A program made the translations under genes and the position numbers. From assembly GCF_032362555.1 (NCBI RefSeq), contig NC_083506.1, forward strand, positions 1,597,501 to 1,661,500: a stretch of DNA of 64,000 bases. The letters run 5' to 3'. The notes beneath the pieces were generated by a model that saw only the letters and a program-made list of their open reading frames with translations, had not been told where the DNA came from and made no database searches. Shown one piece after another: positions 46,801 through 56,440 of this stretch. This DNA is from Amyelois transitella. Its lineage: Eukaryota; Arthropoda; Insecta; Lepidoptera; Pyralidae. The stretch's first letter is position 1. Every line of letters starts with the position of its first letter.

Positions 46801-49800
46801 AAAACATAATAGAATTATGGGAATTTCGGGAAATTCTTTTAGTACTCCTTCAGACGTCCCAACCCATTCCCCAATTTCAAAATCGGTTCAGTGGTTTTGA
46901 CTTCAATGACGGACAAACTTACACACATTTATAAGTATGATCGATGAAAATTAAATGCCGTGTGGTTCCCGGCACCAATAGTAAGAAGAATAGGACTACA
47001 CCATCTCTTGCCTATGACTGCTTATAAACTTGAGATTGTTCTTTTAGGCGACGGGCTTACAACCTGTATCAGTAAGCCAAACAGCTGAACGTTGCCTATT
47101 AGCATTTTCAAGACTGTTGACTCTCTCTACCCCGCAAGGGATTTACACGTGATTATATGTATGTATGTATGTATGAATAAATGAATCAATCTTGGTATTA
47201 TGATATTCAGGTCCTACACTACATCCACCATCGAGCCCCCACTCAAAGCTTCGCGGAGGGGGAGGAAGTCAAGTCCCCGACTGAGATGACGCCCACACTG
47301 TCCGCATTTCAGTTCCACGCAGATCTTCCACACGAGACTGTGGTGAGTTAAATTATTATAACCAGACAGAACAAAGAAATTCGGCAAAGAAAACTTTTTG
47401 ATGAGATACTTAACGATATAACAATAATAAATACCTACAAAAACTTATATAGATCAAAGACCCCAAAAACAGTTCGTTTTCCATCATGACCTGACCGGAA
47501 ATGAACCCGGTACCAAAGGCACCAACACCAACTACTGTGCGAAACATCTAGTTTATTTGATACCTGTGCTGTGTATGTAGGTACATATGTAAGTGCTACA
47601 TTTACACCGGTTTCCAAAAAGAAGTGAAGTCCCCTTCACCACCACCACAACCCCTAACCCCCCAAAACCAAAACCCCCTTACCCCTTACCTCGTGTCTCC
47701 AAAACTCTCCGCGCAGCAAAGCCTTCTATCATAAAACAGTTGTAAGTTGATTTCCAACAAGCTGAAGAGTCCGTTCGCGCGGGAACACCCAAAAGTAATT
47801 CCTCAGCGGTATACTAATAGCTTTATAACTTTCTAGCAGATTCAAGTGACATTCAGTTAGTGGTTGTGGCTGTTCGATAACAATACGTCATATAGAAAAA
47901 GTTTAAATAACAAAAAGCAAAACTTCGTCAAAAATGATATTACCGAAATTATGGGAGTCGAGGTTATTGAAGAAGATGCTGCAGTGCAGTTTGTTTTGCT
48001 CTTCCTCGCATGGACGCTTTGAAGGCGGCAGTAAACTTAGTTTTAAGCTATTTATTTGACATCAACCCATGTTGTGAAACCAAAGGATATGATGTTTGAT
48101 AAGTCTCATAATATTGAATAAAATTTTTGAATTTGAAGTATTATTTTTTACCTTTATTTATTGATACATCGTCTTCCCTTACTTTTTATTCAGAAACATT
48201 TTTTTTTTGTTTCACAGCTAAACATCCCATTGAACCTCCCTCACGTGCCGAGTTCGAGCGAGGGGGCGGCTTGCGGTGCATACGAAGATGATCCCGTTCC
48301 ATTGCGCATTCACGACTGCAGTCTGGACTTGCAGATCGTGTGCGACCAGCGAGGGATACTGTGCATCTGCCATCACTATCTTTATAAAGTAAGTTTGTGT
48401 ACCTACATAGTGTGTATGACTATGACTTTGGTTTTTCATACGTACTATTTAGACAAATATGTCTTGGCCAATCCAAAACTCGATCAGTTTAAGATTTGTT
48501 TAATGAAACTGTATATGTCAATATAAAAAAATAAAAGGATTGTTTACAAAAATATTAGCGCGGCTAATGAGAAAACTCAAAGAATTAACAGATTCCAAAT
48601 TCAATTTAAATGTTACCGCGAAAAATAGGTTGTTATTTTTTAATGGTGACGGTATTTGTAGCCAGCCAGTAAATATTATTTTCATAAAACGAAGTCTCTT
48701 TATTTTTTTAAAGCCTCTAGACGACTCCACGACGTCCCTCGTACTGGAAGACAGCGCGGATTTAAAGGACTCTGGCGTAAACTTCGCGTACTCTATAACG
48801 CTGCTCCAACACGGGTGCGTGGTGCATTGCGTCGTACCCGACCTGCCTTGGATACGAGCCAAGTCTCTTAGACCATCGTATGTGCTCTATGAAGGTAAGA
48901 TCCCTATTTATTGATCAATTTTTAAGTAAATATTTCAAAGAGAATTTACAAAGAAATTTTCTTCACTTTTATGTCTTTATCTATAATTTTCCAAACTACA
49001 CTTTTTAATGGAGATAGAGTGAATCAAGAGGAAGGTCATATGTATAAATGCTACCCGTTCGAAGCCGGGGCGGGACGCTTGTTATTACATAAAAAAATAA
49101 GTACAATTACATTTTCAGACAACCACCTTCTCGTTACCATACCAATGCTGTTCACCCACCTTATCGACATCAGCCTATCCCACGAGCCGTGTTGCCACAT
49201 CGTCCTACCCATGGAAGAGTCTGACAGTGGACCCAGCCTTGCCCCACTGCTGGGTTGGGGACCCCACGTTATGGTCGACTTGAACACATTAGATGTTATT
49301 ACTATGAGCGTAGCTGAGAAGGATTTGGCAGCCACGTTCAAGAGTCAGTCGGTCGTGGAGAATAAGTTAGCTATAATGCATTATTTGATACAGCATGAAG
49401 GGAATATTGAGTTGGCGGAAGAGGTGAGGAAATTCTTTTTTTTTTTTTGCATAAATCGTGGGGTATTTAACCAATGGAAGACAGCGTGCGTCTTATTTTC
49501 TGTGCGAAAAAGCATGTCCTATATCTCGGGTTATGGGCCCAGTTTATAGAAATCTGTCTTATTTCGTCTGTGGCGAGCCAGTACTAGACCGTATTGTCAC
49601 ATTGTCCTGCCTATGATATGCCTAAGGCCACATGTTTTCTATTTATGAGTCTGTATTATTTCTCGGGTGATGGCCCTAGTCTTTGAAGTCTTTTATATTT
49701 TGCTGGTTGACGCGTGTGTATATACATAACATAACATTTTTTTGTAACTGCATGGTTCATCTTACTTCTTATTTTTTTTTAACTGTGCAATTCTTTGTGA

Positions 49801-52800
49801 GAGAGGAAAAATAAAGATTTATTATTATATAACCAAATTGCCACAAAGTTCCGACCATGGAATATAATTTATATAATGGCTGCAGATAAAAAAAAAAATT
49901 ACTTTACAGCTGATATCATGGATGTGCGTCAACCAACGCGACGGCATCGGCGCATTGCAACGCGTCATGCAGGAGTACCTAGTGGGCACCACGTACGCTC
50001 TGACGCGACGTGCGTTACCGGCCTCCGCTGTCGGCTTGATGATGATGTTGCCGTTCACTTTGCATCTCAAGTTTGCTGATGTCAAGGTGATTATTCACCT
50101 AATTCCGCTCTGTTTATGACATGACATGCGTTAGGGTTTTTTTTTTTAGTTGACCGTCAATATTTCTTATGTATTGTTATCCTATTCATCCTTTTGATTT
50201 TTTCTTGCTCTGATATGATGTGCGTCATAAGTTGCGCTGTAAAACGCGTGCGTTACCGGCCTCTACTGTCAGACTAATGATAATGTTACCGTTCACTTTG
50301 TATCTAAATTTTGCTGCTGTTAGGGTGAATAATGATGTTATTCTGTGACATTACGAATTATTTTCCTTGATGTCATTAGACGTGCCGTTCTATGGCATAC
50401 AGCAGTATAAGAACATAATACTAAGTTAAATTCATACTAGTATTTCATGCTTTACGCCCCCTAATTACAGTTCAATATGCCCCATATACATTTATTTATT
50501 TAAATTCACCATTTTAATTACTCCATCAGGTCCGCGACATGTGCGTCTCTGTGTCCCAAGAGAAGCTGTGGAACAGCGCGGCCGTGGTACTCTCGCCGCG
50601 CCAGCGCGTGTGCCAGTTCGCCGAGGACGCGTGGACGCGGCTGTGGGCGGCGCTCAGCGGCGCGCGGCCGGCGCGGCTGCGGCCCGCAGCCGTGCTCGAC
50701 AAGCTGAGGGTCAGCCTGCACTGCTACCAGGTGGGTGGTGGTGGTCGCGGTGTGCAAAGTGATAACATTGTTGTAGGTATAGCTACCTATTATTAAAAAA
50801 TCTGGTGTGGCGACATCTCTACGCGACAAGTCACAACAACCAATCTCGCGACGCTAACAGTCAAAAACAGCGAAAAGTCTAAAACGCGGAAACAGGATTT
50901 CACGGATTGGAGCATATATACAACCTCCGACACAACATCGTCTGTCGCGCGGTTCCCCAGGCGTCACATCTAGCCTGGCGGAAGATCTTCCGTTTGGTGA
51001 CGGTCGAGCCGAATCATCGCTCCGCACTGGGAATCACATGGCACTCCTCTAAATCATACAAGTTATTTAAGTAAGCGCGCGTAAATTATTGTAAAAATAT
51101 TGCGCGGTTCTTGATACCTTTTATTGTTTGTTTTATGTGACTGAGGGCTATAATATTTTTATTAATTTACAACCTTCTTTACCTAAAATCAAATCGCATT
51201 CCATCAGCCGGAAGCCCTGTCACGATGCAGTACCCCGATGTCTCCGATAGCGCCGGGCGGTCAGATTGGAGCACCCCAGCGTCGCTCGTCGCTGGTACAG
51301 CATGACATGTTGCCGTTCTTCGAGGTCGACGTCTGTACTGCCAGCAAGCAGGAACACGTCATTGCAGCAGTAAGTATATCTGTAGTAGTAGTAGTAGTAT
51401 AGTGTAGTAGTATCAGTTATTGATATCAAACATGATTTACTATAAAAAAATAAAAATAAAATAAAAAGGAAGGAGTTAGAAGTAACTATGAAGGAGATAG
51501 ATCTGCTAAAGACAGTGATGACTCTGTAGACAACACGATTTGCTACCGATCTTCGGGACCGACGTCAGTACTGTTAACAAGAGGAAACACGTCATTGTAG
51601 CTGTTAGTATATCTGTAGCTTCAGTTATTGATATCAAACATGACTAATTATGAAGGAGATAGATCTGCTAAAGACAGTGATGGTAGCGCCCATGTCTACA
51701 ATAATTCTGAAGGCAACATGAATTACTACCGTTCTTCGAGGTTAACGTCTGTACTGCCAGCAAGCAGGAACACGTCATTGCAGCAGTAAGTATATATATG
51801 TAGCTTCAGTTATTGATATAAAACATGACTAATAATGACGAAGATAGATCTGCTAAAGACAGTGATGGTAGCGCCCATGTCTACAATAATTCTGAAGGCA
51901 ACATGAATTACTACCGTTCTTCGAGGTCAACGTCTGTACTGCCAGCAAGCAGGAACACGTCATTGCAGCAGTAAGTATATACATATATGTAGCTTCACTT
52001 ATTGATATAAAACATGACTAATAATGACGAAGATAGATCTGCTAAAGACAGTGATGGTAGCTCCCATGTCTACAATAATTCTGAAGGCAACATGAATTAC
52101 TACCGTTCTTCGGGGCCGACGTCAGTACTGATAACAAGAGGAAACACGTCATTGTAGCATTAAGTTTTATATAGGATAAGTAACTAACGCTTCCAAAGCA
52201 AGTGAAGAAGAAGCGGCGCAACGAACGAAAGTGAACCGTTTTTTTTAAACGACGTAAATTTAGAAAGATATATCTCAAACCAAACCCAAAAATAGTGATG
52301 CCTAAAAAAAAGTAAGCTGGTAAAAAGCTACTTATGCTCTTGCTGAAGGTAATTCTTTTTCGCCTTGCTTTAGTCCCGGTTGCATCCACACCACTCTGGA
52401 GAGGAGCCCGAGGTGTGCCTTTGACCATGGATCCAGGATTGTGTGAGTCAGGTTTTTACACGAAGCGAAAAGAGTCATCGGTACATGGCCGAGGTGGAAT
52501 TTAAACTTGTGCCTTTTTTGCGCATCACGAATTTTAACCGGACATTTTACCGATTAGGCCACTGATGCTCTTGCTGAAGGTTAAGCAAAAAAGCTATCCT
52601 GCTTTCATTCAGTACTACCGGCTTTCATACAGTAAATGTGCATTAAAACAGGTCTCCACAACGTCCGCACTCGGTAATTAGGCTTACTTTTAATTCATAT
52701 TCAATCAGTTTGCTAACATAAAATTTTCTGCATAGAATATGATACCAGTTTTTCGTTCGACCCATAACATTTTGATAACAACAGAATCTCCGCGAAGTGA

Positions 52801-55506
52801 GTGTCCACCTAATGAAGTCAAGCGGCGACAAAAAAGTGGGTACCGGGGCCACTGGCAACTCTGGGGGCCTCGAGAGTGGAGTCCACGCTTTAGCCACACG
52901 GTGGGCCGCGGCTCAACTCGACGCGTCACGTGCCCTTTGCCGTGCAGTCACGCGGGCAATGGCCGCCACGCCGACACACAACCAGCAAAGAGGATTCACC
53001 TTCATGTATGACGTTCGAAATTCGAAATTCATTGATGTGTAGCTGGCGTTTATTTATTTTTTTTCGTTATGTGTTCGTGTGTGGTTCGATTTTCTTTTGG
53101 TAGGTTTGTTTTTTTTATGTTGGCATCGTTTTGGGTTTTCATTTTATTTTGTTTATAGTGTTGGGCTTTTTATTGGTACATACCTATTGTGTGTTTTATT
53201 ATTTTACATATGAAATGAATTAATATTATTTAAGCCATAACTTCATTTGTGTCTTACAGTCGATATTTACTTCATCATATTTTCATCCTGAGGTTTGTAC
53301 TAGTTGCGCCTTCTGTGGATGGGTTATGGGGGTCGTTTAGCCACGATACAGTTATAATAAGATTGAGCAATTACATAAAAGCGAATCCGCTCTGACCTTC
53401 GTAATAAAGATTTCAATGTAACGACTCTGTCAACAGTGGAACTTAACCCTGTCAAGAAGATGATGAAGAATAGTTTTATTTGTACAAAAATTTACACATT
53501 CCGTTCTATTCAAAACATATATATACAGTATTGTACGAAAACCTAACCCTTTCAGCGACGAAATGGATCCGACACACGCGTTCCTGCTCTTCAAAGTGCT
53601 AGAACAGTACTACCTCTCTGCTGAATCTATCGCGTTCCCGCTTCCCGCGGGCTTCACTTCGTTCTTCACGTATCTGGGATACCGCGCGTTGCCGTTCCAT
53701 GCGTTCGTTCAATACGTGCATAGGAACGTGTTTGAATTGCAAATTGACGTTATGAAAGCCATTATAGCGGGTGAGTGTAGTGTAACCTTTTATGAAAACC
53801 TCTTTTGCGGAATTTACTTCGTTCTCGTTGCGAGTGTTGCCGTTCCATGCATCGTTCAATAAAGGTGAACGCATATTAAGTAGTCAATTTGATTAATGCA
53901 TTTGAATTCTGCGAAATCTTTATTCAGAAAATTTATATGAAATTCTTCCGTTACTGAGTAACTGACAAAAAGGCACATCGCAAAGAATAACGGAGCGACG
54001 TGGAAGTCTTGGGGGAGGCCTATGTTTAGCATTGAACGTTTCACAGCTGAAATGATGATGATGACAAAGAGTAACACCTAACCTTTTAAACTGGGCTAAT
54101 TTAATTTGAATACTAATATACCTACTATCTCTTAATTCCAAATTGCAGTAAAAGACGAGGACAGCAAACGGTCAGTGAACGAGAAACTGCGGCTCATACA
54201 ACTGGCGGGTGAGGGCCGCGCGCGCCGCGCTCTGTGCGCGTGGCCGCACAGAGCGGCGCTGGCGCTGCGCGCGCGCGAGCACGCCGCCGCGCTGCTCAGT
54301 GGCGGCGCCGCGCGCCGGGACGGCCGCCTGGAGCACCGCCCCGTCAGGGACACCGGTAACAGGCACACACATCCAACGCACACTGTTCATGCACTTTAAA
54401 ATGTTATGCTACGGGAAAAAATGTACTTTAAAACAAATGAAAATAACAGAATAGAATAGATTTATTTTCAAAATTGGATACAAGGTATCACTTATTGACG
54501 TCACATCACTTAAATCTAATTATAACTACTACCGCTTCCAAAGCGCATGTGTAGAAGAAGCGGCAGAACAAAATACACTGCAGCATTTTCATCGGACGTC
54601 AATGTACAAATATAGATCTGTTAAATCTAAATCATGGACGAATACACATTGTCTACATTAAAAACATGAATGAATGTAGAACTAGTTATTTCAATACGAA
54701 TATTTCGTCAAATAAATAAAGATAAAATATAATATGTACACACTGTACAAATTATGTCAACACCATGTCAAAAACTCCACTCTTCCTGAACTAATTTAAA
54801 ACTGTATGTTTTTTTGTTAAAAGAATTACATTATACATTAAATACAAACGGGACTTATATGTTAACAATTTGCTCTTCAACTTGTCTCTCGATCGTCACT
54901 TTTTTTATTTATGTTCTGTAAGAAAAACTCTTTTTTGTGGCCATTTGCAAACATAAAGAGGTTGCTTATTTCCAAACACACACATGACACGAGTTTCCTA
55001 CTTACACGGTATAAGTACTACATGGGCTGTGTGTGTTAGACCCGGTTATATTTTATCTTTCTGGAAAGGAGCGCGAATTTGTATTTTATTTGTATTTTAT
55101 TACTTCTGACCCCCGCAACCTTTGCAGGGAAATCTAAACTTGTCTTAAATCATGATTACAGATTTGAGCTCTATTTTGTAAACTAAAGCAACAGTCCAAA
55201 AATTTACTTCATAATTAAATTCGATAACGGTTTTTCAGTCAACCCTTGTGATTTAATGATTTAACTTTACAATTAATCGTGTAGGTACTGTTTAAAAGCT
55301 CTCGCGACACATACGTAATTGATATAAAAATTATAAAATGAATTGTGGCAGGTATAGCAGCCCTCCCGTCAGGCTCCCGCCTGTCTCCGCTGGACACATT
55401 CCTGGCGCTGCTGACGGCCAAGGCGAGCCTCAACGAGCTGGACTTCAACCTCATCATAGAAGCCACGCTCGCGTCACTACAACAAGACGACCCGGTCCCA
55501 GTCTAA
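43809..55506 (+). CDS. pigeon: pigeon / gamma-secretase-activating protein homologue, 14 exons, 916 aa
   Basis: Homologue of fly pigeon (linotte locus) and vertebrate GSAP, whose C-terminal part modulates gamma-secretase; the fly gene was tied to learning. Exons: 43809-43869, 44022-44444, 46627-46766, 47211-47342, 48218-48388, 48714-48894, 49119-49423, 49910-50086, 50530-50730, 51208-51369, 52785-53005, 53556-53770, 54149-54355, 55352-55506. The sum is 2751 nt, 916 residues plus stop, with every phase matching. The N-terminal half looks beta-propeller-like. The C-terminal [20 protein letters not shown] is the most conserved family segment. Exon 11 to 12 was joined by phase at AT|GTATGA and is less certain. 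Exons 9 and 13 are GC-extreme. Four introns hold decayed copies of the preceding exon. Confidence 0.9.
44464..44612 (+). repeat. family B LINE remnant
   Basis: AAAAAGGTCAGGTCAAGAGT and GGAAAGAAGTAGTCTCTGCT blocks, 20 bp after exon 2 of pigeon. Confidence 0.6.
44862..44922 (+). repeat. family A repeat, tail fragment
   Basis: TTGGCTCAGTCTACCGCATA then a TATG run, in intron 2 of pigeon. Confidence 0.45.
45450..45600 (-). repeat. family B LINE remnant, reverse
   Basis: GAATCACGTCTCTTTCTTAG to TTTCCGGTACTCTTAATC, diverged, in intron 2 of pigeon. Confidence 0.55.
45720..45966 (+). repeat. family A repeat, near full length
   Basis: CCGTGTGGTTCTCGGCA head through AAGGATATAGACGTAGC, in intron 2 of pigeon. 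Confidence 0.65.
46336..46608 (+). repeat. two family A 3' halves in tandem
   Basis: 46336-46506 ends AAGGGATATAGACGTG and a TATG tail; 46507-46608 repeats the last 100 bp in diverged form. The end lies 18 bp before exon 3 of pigeon. Confidence 0.55.
46957..47178 (+). repeat. family A repeat
   Basis: GCCGTGTGGTTCCCGGCACC through to a (TATG)4 tail at 47157-47175, in intron 3 of pigeon. Confidence 0.65.
47625..47700. repeat. C/A-rich low-complexity tract
   Basis: CACCACCACCACAACCCC-type sequence with almost no G on the plus strand, in intron 4 of pigeon. Likely simple sequence. Confidence 0.6.
47970..48140 (+). repeat. family D repeat
   Basis: GCTGCAGTGCAGTTTGTTTT, GGCGGCAGTAAAC and TTATTTGACATCAACCCATG blocks, ending in AATAAA-rich sequence; in intron 4 of pigeon. 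Confidence 0.5.
49565..49690 (+). pseudogene. decayed echo of pigeon exon 7 segment
   Basis: GAGCCAGTACTAG...GTATTGTCACATTGTCCTGCC here against GAGCCGTGTTGCCACATCGTCCTACC in exon 7 (about 49182-49213). The following TTTCTCGGGTGATGGCCC also repeats ATCTCGGGTTATGGGCCC at 49522, so a diverged tandem duplication lies in intron 7. Confidence 0.5.
50240..50335 (+). pseudogene. decayed copy of pigeon exon 8 3' part
   Basis: GCGTTACCGGCCTCTACTGT and ATGTTACCGTTCACTTTG repeat GCGTTACCGGCCTCCGCTGT and ATGTTGCCGTTCACTTTG of exon 8, including the exon end and donor neighbourhood (GTTAGGGTGA). It lies 155 bp downstream in intron 8, with the frame lost. Confidence 0.8.
50806..51026 (+). mobile_element. 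solo LTR-like fossil (TGTGGCG family), copy 4, with target duplication
   Basis: Starts TGTGGCGACATC and ends CTCCGCA, 221 bp, flanked on both sides by the 4-bp repeat CTGG. It has a TATA-like stretch near 50913. TG...CA ends and a 4-bp duplication fit a solo LTR, perhaps Ty3/Gypsy-type. Lies in intron 9 of pigeon; fairly well kept. Confidence 0.65.
51530..52175 (+). repeat. tandem array of four copies of pigeon exon 10 3' end
   Basis: Four units of about 187 bp follow exon 10 (51208-51369). Each has a TTCTTCGAGG-like start near 51548, 51730, 51917 and 52104, and most keep the exon end plus donor (TCATTGCAGCAGTAAGTATA in units 2 and 3). Between copies the same intron sequence recurs (GATAGATCTGCTAAAGACAG). 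Units 2 and 3 are nearly identical, so amplification was recent. Confidence 0.85.
52360..52566 (+). repeat. family E repeat
   Basis: CCCGGTTGCATCCACACCAC, GACCATGGATCCAGGATTG and ATTAGGCCACTGATG blocks; the longest copy of this family in the window, in intron 10 of pigeon. Confidence 0.6.
53805..53868 (+). pseudogene. decayed copy of pigeon exon 12 segment
   Basis: TTACTTCGTTCTCGTTGCGAG...TTGCCGTTCCATGCATCGTTCAATA repeats TTCACTTCGTTCTTCACG...TTGCCGTTCCATGCGTTCGTTCAATA of exon 12 (53655-53716), 35 bp past the donor, with an internal loss of about ten bases. Confidence 0.75.
54450..54590 (-). repeat. family D repeat, reverse
   Basis: TTTATTTTCAAAATTGGATA and CCGCTTCCAAAGCGCATG blocks, the reverse of 23795-23876 and 26270-26335, in intron 13 of pigeon. 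Confidence 0.5.
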
Positions 55507-56440
55507 ACCTCACAACGGGGAATTCGTTGCCAAGAAACTCCATGAGACTGTGGCGTCATCACTGACGTCACACGCCATCTGCCAATCATAACGAAGAAAA
55601 TGACGCGCTCAGCCAATAGCAGCGAAGATTCCAAAATCGCGATTATAAAGATTTCCGGATTGCAGCATATATACAACCTCCGACTTAACGTTGTCTATCG
55701 CGCGATTACCCATCACACCTAGCCGGAAGATCTTCCCTTTGGTGGCGGTCGAGCCGAATCATAGCTCCCGCCACAAGACACTTAAACTTTTCGCTCCGTT
55801 TTAATGTTGTTTAAATTGATGATTATCCTAAACTTTGTTCAGAAAATACTTAATTTGGATTAGGTACTATTATAAAAGTTGTAGTCTGGTAGTTGTAAAT
55901 AGCAAGCACGCAAGACGTAATAGCAAGACTTGGGAATATAAAAAGAAATTATAGTACAATGTGTACAATACTCTTTTAACATCGCTTTTTCTTTCTGTTG
56001 TAAACGGGGAATTGTCGGATAATTCTTAGAATATTAACCCTAGTAGCTGTTGTTAGATTATACTTGTGGAGTAAGTATTATACTTTTATAGTATCATTCC
56101 ATTATTGTTTAAATTGTGATGTTTGGTACCAAAGAGAAAGCACAAAAATTGTTTATGGTATTTTTTTTTTATTGTGTGCAATATTTGTTGGTGCAATCTT
56201 ACGTTTCTAAGTCAGCAATAGTAATAAATACTATAAAAATTACATAGTGTTTTATTATACAATTTAAATTTAAATAAGGCTACAAATCAAGTATAAAAAT
56301 AACATTCAGATAACTTTTTAAAAGCAAAAGTACATAATGATTGATTTGTAAAGTTTATGTCATGTGTTCATTTTTCTACCAAAAAATGTTTTTTTTTTAA
56401 ACTTGATCTGTTATCTTTTTAGTTAGTCTCTATTACAACA
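55507..56440. other. convergent 3' ends of pigeon and RTF2
   Basis: Holds the pigeon 3' UTR with a solo LTR-like element starting 42 bp after the stop. A plus-strand AATAAA is at about 56223 and a minus-strand signal (TTTATT) at about 56251, so the two transcripts may end within some tens of bases of each other. Confidence 0.5.
55549..55775 (+). mobile_element. solo LTR-like fossil (TGTGGCG family), copy 5, in the pigeon 3' UTR
   Basis: Starts TGTGGCG and ends CGCCACA, a perfect 7-bp inverted pair, 227 bp, flanked on both sides by AGAC. A TATA-like stretch (GCATATATACAACC) lies near 55664. It is a solo LTR of the family seen at four other places here. Confidence 0.7.

Noticed and set aside
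48971-49118. Possible extra pigeon exon (open frame with [17 protein letters not shown]) before exon 7
   Set aside because: No good donor lies between it and exon 7, and exon 6 joins exon 7 in phase without it. Kept as an odd open stretch only.
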